Under the pieces are notes generated by a model. That model made no database searches, had not been told where the DNA came from, and was given only the letters and a program-made list of their open reading frames with translations. From contig NZ_CP114771.1 in assembly GCF_027366395.1 (NCBI RefSeq), positions 2,666,001 to 2,730,000 on the forward strand: 64,000 nt of DNA, written 5' to 3'. Shown one piece after another: positions 55,158-63,507 of this stretch (the first letter of the stretch is position 1; the number at the start of each line of letters is the position of its first letter). The translations under genes and the position numbers were made by a program. This DNA is from Endozoicomonas sp. GU-1 (lineage in GTDB: Bacteria; Pseudomonadota; Gammaproteobacteria; Pseudomonadales; Endozoicomonadaceae).

Positions 55158-56513
55158 GAGCCTGTCCGAGAATAAGAATTTTAACGCAGGCTCATCCGTC
55201 CTTTTTTGGATCTGATCAAAAAATAATCGAAAATCAGGCGTTTTTTGATCAGATTTTACGTTTTTTGCCCTTCCTCTTACCTTGCCCGGATCCTTGTTCG
55301 TACCACTACACCGGCTCCGGAACGGGCAGTCCCTGCAGGTGTCTTTACTGACACGATAGCTCTTCGTTTTGGCTGTGCTGGCCGAGTTATAAATAAGCTG
55401 TTTACCAGCAGGACAGGTAAAACTGTCGTCTGCTTCGCTATAAATAAAATCGGCTTTGACGAACTTCCTGTCTGAGTTTTCCAGCAGCTCTTTCGATGGT
55501 TTTTCCCTACGATCAGTAGCCACATAGGCATCAATGCCCGCTTCGTCATCTGCCTGCAGGTTTGGGCCGGAATAATAGCCGTTGTCCTTACTCATCTTGT
55601 CGATCACCGCATTGTCAGTAGCTTCTGCAATGTCGGCCAACGCTGGCTTTACTTCCTGTTTATCATTGGCATGTTGACTGACGTGCTGGCCAACGATGAT
55701 CTGGTTATCGCTGTCAACGCTGATCTGGGAGTTATAACAATACTGATAACCAGTGCTGTTCTTACCCATTATCCGGGCATCGGGATCGGCAAAACTGATT
55801 TGTTTTTTGTCGTCTATTGGTTTATCAGGATTCAGTGCCAACTCTCGTTCTTCAAGGGCTTTTTTGGCCTTCTGGATTTTTTCCAGCCGTTCCTGTTTGA
55901 ACTTCAGATCTTCCGGGATGCCGTATCCGGTCTCCTGCCGGTATGCCTGATCTTCTTCTTTGTCACTGGTTTCAGCCTTTTTTATCAGGGCTTCAACCTC
56001 GGCCATTAGCTCTGCTTCTTTGGCTTTCAGTCGCCCATAACTCATGGCCTTGTGCTTTGATGTATTGGCTTTGAATTTGGAGCCATCCAGAGCAATGTGA
56101 CCCAGGGAAGCCATCTTCAGCTCCCGGGCGAGCAGCACGCTCTGCTTGAAACTGCTATGAAAGAAAGCAGATTGGTCTTTACGGAAATCGCTCAGTACCC
56201 GGAAGTTTGGGCAGAGCTGTTTGGCGATATACATGAAAGCCAGATCCTGGTTACAGCGTCGTTCAATCTCTCTGGAGCTGAAAACACCATGGCTGTATGC
56301 GTAGATCAGGATCGATATGATCAGTCGTGGATGATAGGCATTCTGGCCAAGGTGGTGATACTGCTTCTCTACTTCTGAAGTGTCGATGTGTCTGAAGATA
56401 TCCTCAAACACAAAGCAGTCGTGATCAGGTGGTAACAGGTCGAAAATGTTCGTGGGGAACATGAGGTGCTGATTAAATTCAGCAGGGCTGTCTTTGAATT
56501 TTGGGGATGACAT
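55059..56513 (-). CDS. IS1182-family transposase
   Basis: The 484-residue frame has the IS1182 layout: DUF772-type N-terminus (YHPRLIISILIYAYSHGVFS), catalytic-core start LGHIALDGSKFKANTSKHK, a helical insertion with many charged residues, the second acidic block (MSKDNGYYSGPNLQADDEAG), and a C-terminal DDE_Tnp_1_6-like zinc-knuckle segment (CRDCPFRSRC). The frame has no stop inside the element. It runs through the terminal repeat (LFSDRLL) and about 33 codons of the fimbrial gene. Start ATG 56513. Confidence 0.9.
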   Translation of the reverse strand: MSSPKFKDSPAEFNQHLMFPTNIFDLLPPDHDCFVFEDIFRHIDTSEVEKQYHHLGQNAYHPRLIISILIYAYSHGVFSSREIERRCNQDLAFMYIAKQLCPNFRVLSDFRKDQSAFFHSSFKQSVLLARELKMASLGHIALDGSKFKANTSKHKAMSYGRLKAKEAELMAEVEALIKKAETSDKEEDQAYRQETGYGIPEDLKFKQERLEKIQKAKKALEERELALNPDKPIDDKKQISFADPDARIMGKNSTGYQYCYNSQISVDSDNQIIVGQHVSQHANDKQEVKPALADIAEATDNAVIDKMSKDNGYYSGPNLQADDEAGIDAYVATDRREKPSKELLENSDRKFVKADFIYSEADDSFTCPAGKQLIYNSASTAKTKSYRVSKDTCRDCPFRSRCSGTNKDPGKVRGRAKNVKSDQKTPDFRLFFDQIQKRTDEPALKFLFSDRLLACALVEMVVEVGRAIPSTIGGIGGYYLPIFW

Positions 56514-56585
56514 CCGTTTCAGTGGTGCTTTGAGTAGTCTGAGCGTGCCTGATTTTACCTAATCAGGCTATTCTCGGACAGGCTC
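55158..56585 (-). mobile_element. IS1182-family insertion sequence
   Basis: The element is 1,428 bases, bounded by 16-base inverted repeats (gagcctgtccgagaat at 55158 and its complement ending 56585) and flanked on both sides by CTAG (55154-55157 and 56586-56589), which may be a target duplication or palindromic target. It interrupts a fimbrial gene on its left. On the right it abuts a MITE rather than the rest of that gene. Confidence 0.88.
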
Positions 56586-56589
56586 CTAG

Positions 56590-56749
56590 GAGGCTGTCCG
56601 AGAATAGACTGCCCTACTGCGGTGGCAGCAAATTGGTCTAAAAAGTCGGAAATTTTTAGTAAATAGAACCACTATTCACTAAAAATTTCCGACTTTTTAT
56701 CCTCAATTTTCTGCCATCCTCGCTACGGGCGCTATTCTCGGACAGCCTC
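56590..56749. mobile_element. MITE related to the IS termini
   Basis: The 160-base element has 18-base inverted ends (gaggctgtccgagaatag), differing from the IS end by one base in the first seven, flanked by CTAG on both sides (56586-56589 shared with the IS, and 56750-56753). Its centre forms a 27-bp near-perfect hairpin (gtcggaaatttttagtaaat against cactaaaaatttccgac). No coding capacity; presumably mobilised by the IS1182-type transposase. Confidence 0.85.
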
Positions 56750-56752
56750 CTA

Positions 56753-56872
56753 GCAAGGACCAGTTTGCAGGAACTCAAGGGCAAAACAACCGGTCAGTGG
56801 CAACAGACAGTGACAAGTCAAATGATCAGGGAGTTTGCCGACTTTCGTAACGACCCGGCTGAAGCCAGCTGA
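56753..56872 (+). pseudogene. C-terminal remnant of a 58.4-60.4 kb protein paralogue
   Basis: Forty codons in one frame end at TGA 56870-56872 and read ARTSLQELKGKTTGQWQQ..., which aligns with the C-terminus of the 695-residue protein downstream (ARTSLLELRGKTTADGWQQV). The rest of this copy is missing, cut exactly at the MITE boundary. Confidence 0.75.
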
Positions 56873-56909
56873 AAAATCAGTCATTCAAGCAATTTCAGGG
56901 TTAACCACT

Positions 56910-58358
56910 ATGAATCATCCAGCCCCATCAACGACATCTGCCTATCAACCTGCGGTGACTTTTACCCCTGTTGACAGTGCCTCCGGTCAATCAGCAAAGG
57001 GCAAATTCAAGTCCCGTCAGATAGCGTCCAACTCAGAGGTGCAGCAACTGATCAGGAGTGAAGAAAAGTTGTTCCAGTTGCGCAAGCAGCTCAGTCTGCT
57101 GGAGAACAAATTTGCTGTCTGTCTAAACCAGCAGGCACCTGCATCCGTCGGGCCAAGCAGTCAGCGGCCGGAAACCTACACGACCATAACCCCTGTCAAG
57201 CCGTCGTCTACCTTGCAGGTACCACAGACCTCAACCATCAGCTCCGGTACCGCCATCACGCCATCAGCTACTGAACTGTCAGGCAGCTCAATGGCAGTGA
57301 CCACGACCACTGGCAACGTCACGTTAGTACAGCCCGCTGTGGATAAACAGCTGGCAAACATCACCCGGTCTCTCACCGACAGCGCCAAAGCCATCACCCG
57401 GCTGTTCAACGAGGAGATTGAGGCAACCCGCAACCAGACACTGACACACATCCAGCAATTACCCACTGCTAATCAACAGCAACACAGCATTCAGAAACGG
57501 ATCGCGCTGGGTGACGGACTCAACAGCTTCAAGGGACAGTTCAGCGACCACTTTCTTGATATTTTTCAATTAGCCCATAATGCCAGCCAGTCAATACGCT
57601 TAATAGCAACGGATGATGACCGGTCAACCCTGTCAGCCAGTGTCGGAGTTACCAGTACCCTGATCTCCAGCTTTCAGAATATGTACACGGCCATGGATAA
57701 TCTTCGCCTGCAGCTGTTTGTTGACGCCAACTATATCGACAGCAAATGGACTGAGACCAAACGGCTTACCGGAGGAGACAGCAGTCAACCGGAGGCAACT
57801 GACAACCATGACAGGAACGCTTTGGCTGGAGACAATCTGGCCAAAGCCATCAAACAACAACCACCGTCACAATCCCCGGACAGCTTCGACCGATTTATCG
57901 GGGATATGGGCCTGTTACTGGAAAGTCAGGACAAAATCCGGCAGTTGCACCAGACAGAGACTGAATCGGCAACCTCCAGCCCAGTGGTCCGCCAGCAGGA
58001 ACAGCTGTGGGCAGCAGCCACGAAGTTTACCCGGGCCGAGATCAGCCGGACGCTGATTGCCGACCCGCACAGAGCCCACAATCAACGGGTGCTAACCGAT
58101 ATTCTGCAGCGGGAAAAAGGGCTGTTTATTGATGGCCTCCAGCAAATCCACCTGGACCACAGGGGCCGACTCCCCGGTGAGGTCACCCGGGCAGAGGCGG
58201 GCCGGGATGTACTCTTTCTGCCATCTACCTTCCTTGATGTTATTCGCGACCCAGATAGCTACCGCTCAGGCCGCCTCAAAAAGCCCGCAACAGGCCAGGC
58301 ATCTTCAGCCGGGCAAAACCAGCGACCGATAGTGTACAGCCGGGCAACACCACGGTGA
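56910..58358 (+). CDS. Tandem-family protein 1, unknown function
   Basis: The 482-residue protein has a threonine/serine/proline-rich N-terminal third (about 1-165), then a helical part that aligns with residues 25-330 of the next protein (QKRIALGDGLNSFKGQFSDH, NMYTAMDNLRLQLFVDANYI, VLFLPSTFLDVIRDPDSYRS). No signal or membrane segment is seen. ATG 56910 is preferred to an upstream in-frame start overlapping the remnant. Its stop overlaps the next GTG by four bases (GTGA). I cannot name the family. Confidence 0.65.
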   Translation: MNHPAPSTTSAYQPAVTFTPVDSASGQSAKGKFKSRQIASNSEVQQLIRSEEKLFQLRKQLSLLENKFAVCLNQQAPASVGPSSQRPETYTTITPVKPSSTLQVPQTSTISSGTAITPSATELSGSSMAVTTTTGNVTLVQPAVDKQLANITRSLTDSAKAITRLFNEEIEATRNQTLTHIQQLPTANQQQHSIQKRIALGDGLNSFKGQFSDHFLDIFQLAHNASQSIRLIATDDDRSTLSASVGVTSTLISSFQNMYTAMDNLRLQLFVDANYIDSKWTETKRLTGGDSSQPEATDNHDRNALAGDNLAKAIKQQPPSQSPDSFDRFIGDMGLLLESQDKIRQLHQTETESATSSPVVRQQEQLWAAATKFTRAEISRTLIADPHRAHNQRVLTDILQREKGLFIDGLQQIHLDHRGRLPGEVTRAEAGRDVLFLPSTFLDVIRDPDSYRSGRLKKPATGQASSAGQNQRPIVYSRATPR

Positions 58359-60442
58359 GCCTTGGGCAGCCAGATACAGGCCATATCAGCAACACCCGGA
58401 ATTATCGATTGACAACAGCCACCATCAAACAGTTCGCGGACAAGGCCCGGCTCAACCAGTCACGATTCAACCAGGGCATCGCCGGGGCCTACCAACAGGC
58501 ACTGACACAGGTAAGCCAGTTGGCGGCTGCGGACACAAACCCCGGAAGTATCAAGAAACGTATTATCCTGGGTGATACCCTGAACCGCCTCAACAACCTG
58601 TTCAGTGAAAGTTTTCGTCGTATATTCCAATCTGGCGACCAGTCCATGAACACCCTGTCGTCACTCACCGGTGATGATACCCAGCCAATCATTAACGGCA
58701 AAGCGCTTATCCGTAGCCAGTTGACCGATACATTTACCAGCATGTACGCCACACTTCACGATGTTCGTCTACAGCTGTTTTATGCTACAGGCTATAGCGA
58801 TAAGCAGACACTGAGTCCGGATAACATACGACAACTGGCGAACGGCACCGATGATCGCACGGGCAGAAAACCACCGGTTCCAACCCACCTGCTTAAGGTA
58901 CTCTTGCAACAGCCGGTTGCATCAGAACCTGAAGACTTTGACCTGTTCATTACCGACCTCACGCTGTCGCTGGAGGGTCGGGATCAGCACAGCCAACTGC
59001 AACAGGCTGAAACAGAGTCAGGTACTGACAGTCCGGTGTTACAGGCACGAGAGAGCCTCTGGTCAGCAGCCATGAATACCACGTCCAGCCAACAGGGCGA
59101 TGGTGATCTGTCGGCCAAACCGGACAATCATCCGTTACTGGACACGGTCTTGCGCCAGGAGAAAGAGCTATTCATTGATGACCAGCAAAAAGCCTATCTG
59201 CGCAACCATGGTCATGGTGCCGATGAAGGAGCTCCCGGTGAAGACGGTCAGAATGTACTTTATCTGCCTTCTACCTTTATGGATGTAATCAAAGATCCGG
59301 ATGGCTATCGTGCTGCGCTGCCAAACCCGGTAAATCCACAACCCGCAAGCAGCAAGAACCAGAGTCACCCCAGAAAGCGCCGGGACCTCTCCGGGCAGCC
59401 CGCCATCTCAGGGGCAAGCCAGCATAAGGGCATGCTGGCAGGCGCTGTGCAAACTCTGGGTCAGCTGGCTGGCTATCTGAATCCGTTGTCACAGCAGGGC
59501 AGTGCACCACCGGAGATTACCGGCAATCTCCAACAAAGCAGCAACGCCATCCTGAACTACCCGGTTGCCAGCACCCTGATACTGACCAATCTGCTGGCCG
59601 CCAAAGTCAGTGGCCGCCCGGCATTGCCTCCACGGCTCACGGCTGCGGCAGATACCAGGCAGATTGGACAACGACTGAACGCCACAAACCCGATGGACCA
59701 TCTGCCAGCAAAGACCATTCCCCTGACCAGAGAGCTGGCCAGCGGCAACTATGATAAAGCCCATTCCGGCTTTATGAAGCGGCCACTGTCTGAACAACTG
59801 GAGCTGCTGGTATTGCTGGACAAACAGCCGGATCACCTGGGTCAGGACTCTTGTTCCGAACCGCTGCGGCAATTACAGGCCGATGCCCGCAGCCTGGCTG
59901 CCGCCAACTCTGGCGAAATTGGCACCCGGACACCTGACTGGCAGAGCTTCAGGCTAAGCCAGAGAGCCTGGCAACTGTTTACCCACCTGCACGACACCAG
60001 GGTGGAAGCCTTTGGTGAAGCGCTCAACCAGCAGAAAATTACCGAACGAATCATCCGCGAAGGGATTGAGCAAAACCAGGACAATGCCGACTATCTTGGT
60101 CAACTGGTGGTGCAGTTGCTGCCGCACCGGACCAGCGCCAGCGAACAGGCCAACCTGATGGCAACCGGCACCGAGTCCATACCGACCGTGGCCGGGCTGC
60201 ACCGGTTTACCACTAAGGGTATTAACGACATACTCAGCAGCTATCGCACCATCAAGTCGCTGGTCAGCGAAAAATTCCCACAGCTGTTTGGCAACACGGT
60301 CAAAGATCCCCAACTGCAAAATGAATTAATCGCCCAGATAGCACGCACCAGTCTGCTGGAATTACGGGGCAAAACCACAGCGGATGGCTGGCAACAGGTG
60401 GTCAGGGACAATATGCTGGCAGAGTTCGAGGAGTGGCTTTGA
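58355..60442 (+). CDS. Tandem-family protein 2, unknown function
   Basis: The 695-residue protein repeats the homologous part of protein 1 (KKRIILGDTLNRLNNLFSES, SMYATLHDVRLQLFYATGYS, VLYLPSTFMDVIKDPDGYRA) and adds a 360-residue C-terminal region, mostly helical, ending ELRGKTTADGWQQVVRDNML. Starting at GTG within the previous stop, it is translationally coupled. Its frame is also open for at least 30 codons upstream of that GTG, so the pair might instead be one frameshifted protein of about 1,180 residues. The remnant at 56.8 kb shows a third copy once existed. Confidence 0.65.
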   Translation: MSLGQPDTGHISNTRNYRLTTATIKQFADKARLNQSRFNQGIAGAYQQALTQVSQLAAADTNPGSIKKRIILGDTLNRLNNLFSESFRRIFQSGDQSMNTLSSLTGDDTQPIINGKALIRSQLTDTFTSMYATLHDVRLQLFYATGYSDKQTLSPDNIRQLANGTDDRTGRKPPVPTHLLKVLLQQPVASEPEDFDLFITDLTLSLEGRDQHSQLQQAETESGTDSPVLQARESLWSAAMNTTSSQQGDGDLSAKPDNHPLLDTVLRQEKELFIDDQQKAYLRNHGHGADEGAPGEDGQNVLYLPSTFMDVIKDPDGYRAALPNPVNPQPASSKNQSHPRKRRDLSGQPAISGASQHKGMLAGAVQTLGQLAGYLNPLSQQGSAPPEITGNLQQSSNAILNYPVASTLILTNLLAAKVSGRPALPPRLTAAADTRQIGQRLNATNPMDHLPAKTIPLTRELASGNYDKAHSGFMKRPLSEQLELLVLLDKQPDHLGQDSCSEPLRQLQADARSLAAANSGEIGTRTPDWQSFRLSQRAWQLFTHLHDTRVEAFGEALNQQKITERIIREGIEQNQDNADYLGQLVVQLLPHRTSASEQANLMATGTESIPTVAGLHRFTTKGINDILSSYRTIKSLVSEKFPQLFGNTVKDPQLQNELIAQIARTSLLELRGKTTADGWQQVVRDNMLAEFEEWL

Positions 60443-60739
60443 GCCAGAGACCCATGACCGGCATAGTGATCGTGAGACCTGGTGTTAACTGGACAACACA
60501 ATAACTTTCTGTTGTTCCCTTTCTTGCCAAGGCATTGATCAGGACCTGCTGGCAGTAGGCATTGCCCTTCTCGGCTGCGATGTGCAGCGGGGTGGCATCA
60601 TCTGCTGCCCGGGAGGTTTTAGATCTGCCCCCTGGCTGATCAGAAGCTCGACTATCTCCTTGTGTCCGTTCTTACATGCCAACATCAAAGCAATGTAACC
60701 ATCATTATTTTTGTGTCTTGTCTGCTGGCTAAAACTCAC
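60402..60739 (-). pseudogene. Ankyrin-repeat tail in broken frames
   Basis: Beyond the stop of the ankyrin gene the minus strand still encodes ankyrin repeats: DGYIALMLACKNGHKEIVEL, then, after a lost base in ctaaaacctcc near 60620, DDATPLHIAAEKGNAYCQQV. They continue the upstream ankyrin array in register, so the original protein was probably longer. The end overlaps the convergent gene's 3' end and cannot be fixed. Confidence 0.55.
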
Positions 60740-62384
60740 GTTTTATCAGCTCTGCCTCTACCAGCTCCTTAATTTCACCATGACACGCTTCAGGGGCTAA
60801 CGCTATTGAAGACTGTTCAATATCAGCACCGTGTTCAAGAAGACGTTTAACAACATCAATATGCCCGGCTTTGATCGCCATCTGTATCGGGGTTTCGCCC
60901 TCGTTCGTTTTATGATTGATTTGGACATCAGCCCGAGCGAGTAATTTTTCCACTATGTCAGCGTGACCATAATAACAGGCATTGTGTAATGGTATTGCAC
61001 CATCTTGTCTGGGTAGATTGGTGCGAATGCCCGGTTGATCTAACAGCTTATCCACGACATTTTTATAATTCTTGATGATAGCCAGGGCCAGGGCTGTCTG
61101 ACCAAAGGGATCTTGCTGATCGAAAACCTCTGGTTCCCTGTCGGCGGTCTCCATGGCTTTAGCCAAGGCTGTTTCAGCCGCTTTGTCGGATTGAAATGTA
61201 AGCGCCAGTAGCAACGGATTGTATTTATGATCACGATGATTTACGGACAAAAGATTAGACTCCGGAATTTCCGCTAACAGGGTTTCAAGACTCCTGTGAA
61301 CTGAATGGCTCTTGACTGGTGAAGCGTTTGTAAATTCCTTAATGGCAAACAGGGTATCCATTGACTCGTCGGGATCGGCTAAGTCAAAGAACAAGCGTTG
61401 TCTGGTGTTTAAAGTATCGACCAGGACTCTAGCGGCGATAAAGTCCCGTTCCTTCGTAACAAACTTCTTAAAGTTAAGCGTGTTTTGATCCCTGATTTCA
61501 AATCCTTCAGGAGTCACCTTCAGAGATAGGAGATGCCTGCCGGTATTGAGATGAAAAAGGCGGCTGCCCTGTGCCGGAGTCGTTTTTGCAATCTTGTTTA
61601 ATAATAGGCACAAACCGGGTTCGGTAAGCCCAATCGGGTATGCGGGAGTTGAGTGTAATATCGGAGTATTGCTATCAACAGCGGAGGCAATCCATTGCGC
61701 CGTCTGCTCTGTATTTTGATCAGGCACTACTGTGTGCAACGTGGTGTTTTGCGGCGCATGAAAAGCCAGCAGTGATTCACAAAAAGGCCGCAGTTTTAAT
61801 AACAAAAGTGTCTGATGGTCTTGCGTCGCAGGATCGTCTTTAAACATCTGCTGAGCATCTACAATTGCATCAGCCAGATGGGCGTAGTGTTTACTCCAGA
61901 ATACCCAGCCCAGTGCCGGGTCCTGGCTTACAGTGCCCAGAAGTTCATCATACTCCTCCGGAAACCCCATCTGCTCATATAGCGCGTAGCTTGATGCAAG
62001 ACCGAAGCAACAGCCTTTACTGAAATCATAAAGTCTTGCCCTATCCGCACCATCAAACCGGGTTGATAGTAACCTCAGGTTATTAAGTAAAAACGGAAAT
62101 CTTCTCTGCGGCTCTGATTTTGATTGCTCAATTTTCTGCTTTCTGGTTGACAGAAACTCTCCATAAGTAATCAGGTGGGTCAACGGCCTGAATATAATTC
62201 GCTCTGCCAGACTGCGTAAAAAAGATGTTGCTTGAGCAATTGCTGCAGACTGCCTGTGTAGAACGGTTTGACCACCGGTATTATTGACCTGCCAGTGTTT
62301 AAATTGCCCTGAATGCAAGCCCTGCTGCGGGGATATCTGATCACACTGGACCCGATCAGTCGGCGGGAGTGGCTCTGTTTTCAT
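60729..62384 (-). CDS. Ankyrin-repeat protein with a large N-terminal domain
   Basis: The 551-residue protein has about 380 N-terminal residues of an unrecognised mixed domain (for example LYDFSKGCCFGLASSYALYE near 120; a cysteine and several histidines may suggest a papain-like or YopT-like fold, unproven). Four ankyrin repeats follow (FGQTALALAIIKN, DGAIPLHNACYYG, EGETPIQMAIKAG, about 425-540). AGGAAGG lies just before ATG 62384. It is the second gene of a minus-strand pair with the carrier-like protein (41-base gap). Further repeats lie beyond the stop in other frames. Confidence 0.72.
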   Translation of the reverse strand: MKTEPLPPTDRVQCDQISPQQGLHSGQFKHWQVNNTGGQTVLHRQSAAIAQATSFLRSLAERIIFRPLTHLITYGEFLSTRKQKIEQSKSEPQRRFPFLLNNLRLLSTRFDGADRARLYDFSKGCCFGLASSYALYEQMGFPEEYDELLGTVSQDPALGWVFWSKHYAHLADAIVDAQQMFKDDPATQDHQTLLLLKLRPFCESLLAFHAPQNTTLHTVVPDQNTEQTAQWIASAVDSNTPILHSTPAYPIGLTEPGLCLLLNKIAKTTPAQGSRLFHLNTGRHLLSLKVTPEGFEIRDQNTLNFKKFVTKERDFIAARVLVDTLNTRQRLFFDLADPDESMDTLFAIKEFTNASPVKSHSVHRSLETLLAEIPESNLLSVNHRDHKYNPLLLALTFQSDKAAETALAKAMETADREPEVFDQQDPFGQTALALAIIKNYKNVVDKLLDQPGIRTNLPRQDGAIPLHNACYYGHADIVEKLLARADVQINHKTNEGETPIQMAIKAGHIDVVKRLLEHGADIEQSSIALAPEACHGEIKELVEAELIKREF

Positions 62385-62425
62385 CGGCCTTCCTGACAAA
62401 ACGTGACTGATCGCAAAATGTCGCT

Positions 62426-63385
62426 TCAATCATCCAAGTGGTCACTGGTTGCTGGCCACGATGGTTCCATCAGGATGCGATCACGCACTGACTTGTCCAG
62501 GCCTTGCAGCGCAGCGATAGAGGATGCCCAGAGTTTATTGGCAACCCCGCCCAGCACCCAGGCATAAAGCACCTGGGCCGCCAATACCGAAGGCGTCTGT
62601 TTGACCATGATTTTCTGGAAAATATCTTTATGGGACAAGCCCAGTGCCCGGGCGTTTGCGTGGGTTTTCAGAAAATTATTCAGCACCCCGACCACTCCGC
62701 CAAGACTTGTCTGGATCACCGTCATTTGTGCCAGGGATATCTCTCCGGCCTGATGACGGGCAATCAGGTGGCGATCATTGCGGTCCAGACTAAACATCAG
62801 GAAAGTACTGAGAAAATTGCTGGCACTGCCACGTACAGGGTGTGCCAGCAACCCTTGCAGGAAATGCTGAGGCCCCACCGCTGATCCATTCTGCCGGACC
62901 TGTCGGTAGACCTGCATGGAGGTCATGGGCTGACTGGCGCAGGTCATCATGGCCGACGAGGCTGCATCCACCAGCAGGTTTAACTTTTCCTGTGGCTGTT
63001 TTGTTGAAGGAGTATCAGTCTCACTGATGTTCGCCAGCCTGCTGATGGCCTGCTCACTGGCCAAACGGGCGGTGTCAGCGATGAGATAACGAATGCCGGT
63101 GCGGCCCAGGGCAGGCAGCCACCCCCGTGACGACAACATAAGGTGCAGCTCAGGCCGTTTTCCATCGTATTGTGACTGCATCAATGGCCTGGCCAGGGAG
63201 GTGGTGATTGGCGTATTCATCAAGGCAGGTAATAACATGCTGTTGCCTGCCCAGGCCGTCAGTGTGGTCAGCCGGTATCCCCAGGACAAGACCGGAACCG
63301 GCTTTTCTGCTGGTTGAACGTCCGCTTTTTCTGGGTGCTCCGCAAAGGCTGACGATGAAGAGGTCGCAGACGGTGAAACAGGCAT
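62426..63385 (-). CDS. Mitochondrial-carrier-like membrane protein (tentative)
   Basis: The 319-residue protein shows three weak repeats of about 85 residues. Each has a hydrophobic helix with small residues (LVDAASSAMMTCASQPMTSM; VIQTSLGGVVGVLNNFLKTH), a basic/polar link, and a second helix (FLQGLLAHPVRGSASNFLST) that resembles the GLxxxxxR helix of mitochondrial carriers. The odd-helix motif P-x-D/E-x-x-K/R is only partly kept (QPMTSMQVYRQ). Legionella LncP sets a precedent for a bacterial carrier used in host mitochondria. This is inference from pattern only. GGAGG lies seven bases before the ATG; it leads the operon with the ankyrin gene. Confidence 0.45.
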   Translation of the reverse strand: MPVSPSATSSSSAFAEHPEKADVQPAEKPVPVLSWGYRLTTLTAWAGNSMLLPALMNTPITTSLARPLMQSQYDGKRPELHLMLSSRGWLPALGRTGIRYLIADTARLASEQAISRLANISETDTPSTKQPQEKLNLLVDAASSAMMTCASQPMTSMQVYRQVRQNGSAVGPQHFLQGLLAHPVRGSASNFLSTFLMFSLDRNDRHLIARHQAGEISLAQMTVIQTSLGGVVGVLNNFLKTHANARALGLSHKDIFQKIMVKQTPSVLAAQVLYAWVLGGVANKLWASSIAALQGLDKSVRDRILMEPSWPATSDHLDD

Positions 63386-63507
63386 ATTTTGACCTCCGGA
63401 CAGGATATTTACCTTATAGTTGGGTTTCCGGCTGATGTCATGAAATTAACCTACTATTCTGATTACTCATTTATTGTTTCACCGGAACAACGACGAAATA
63501 AAAAACC

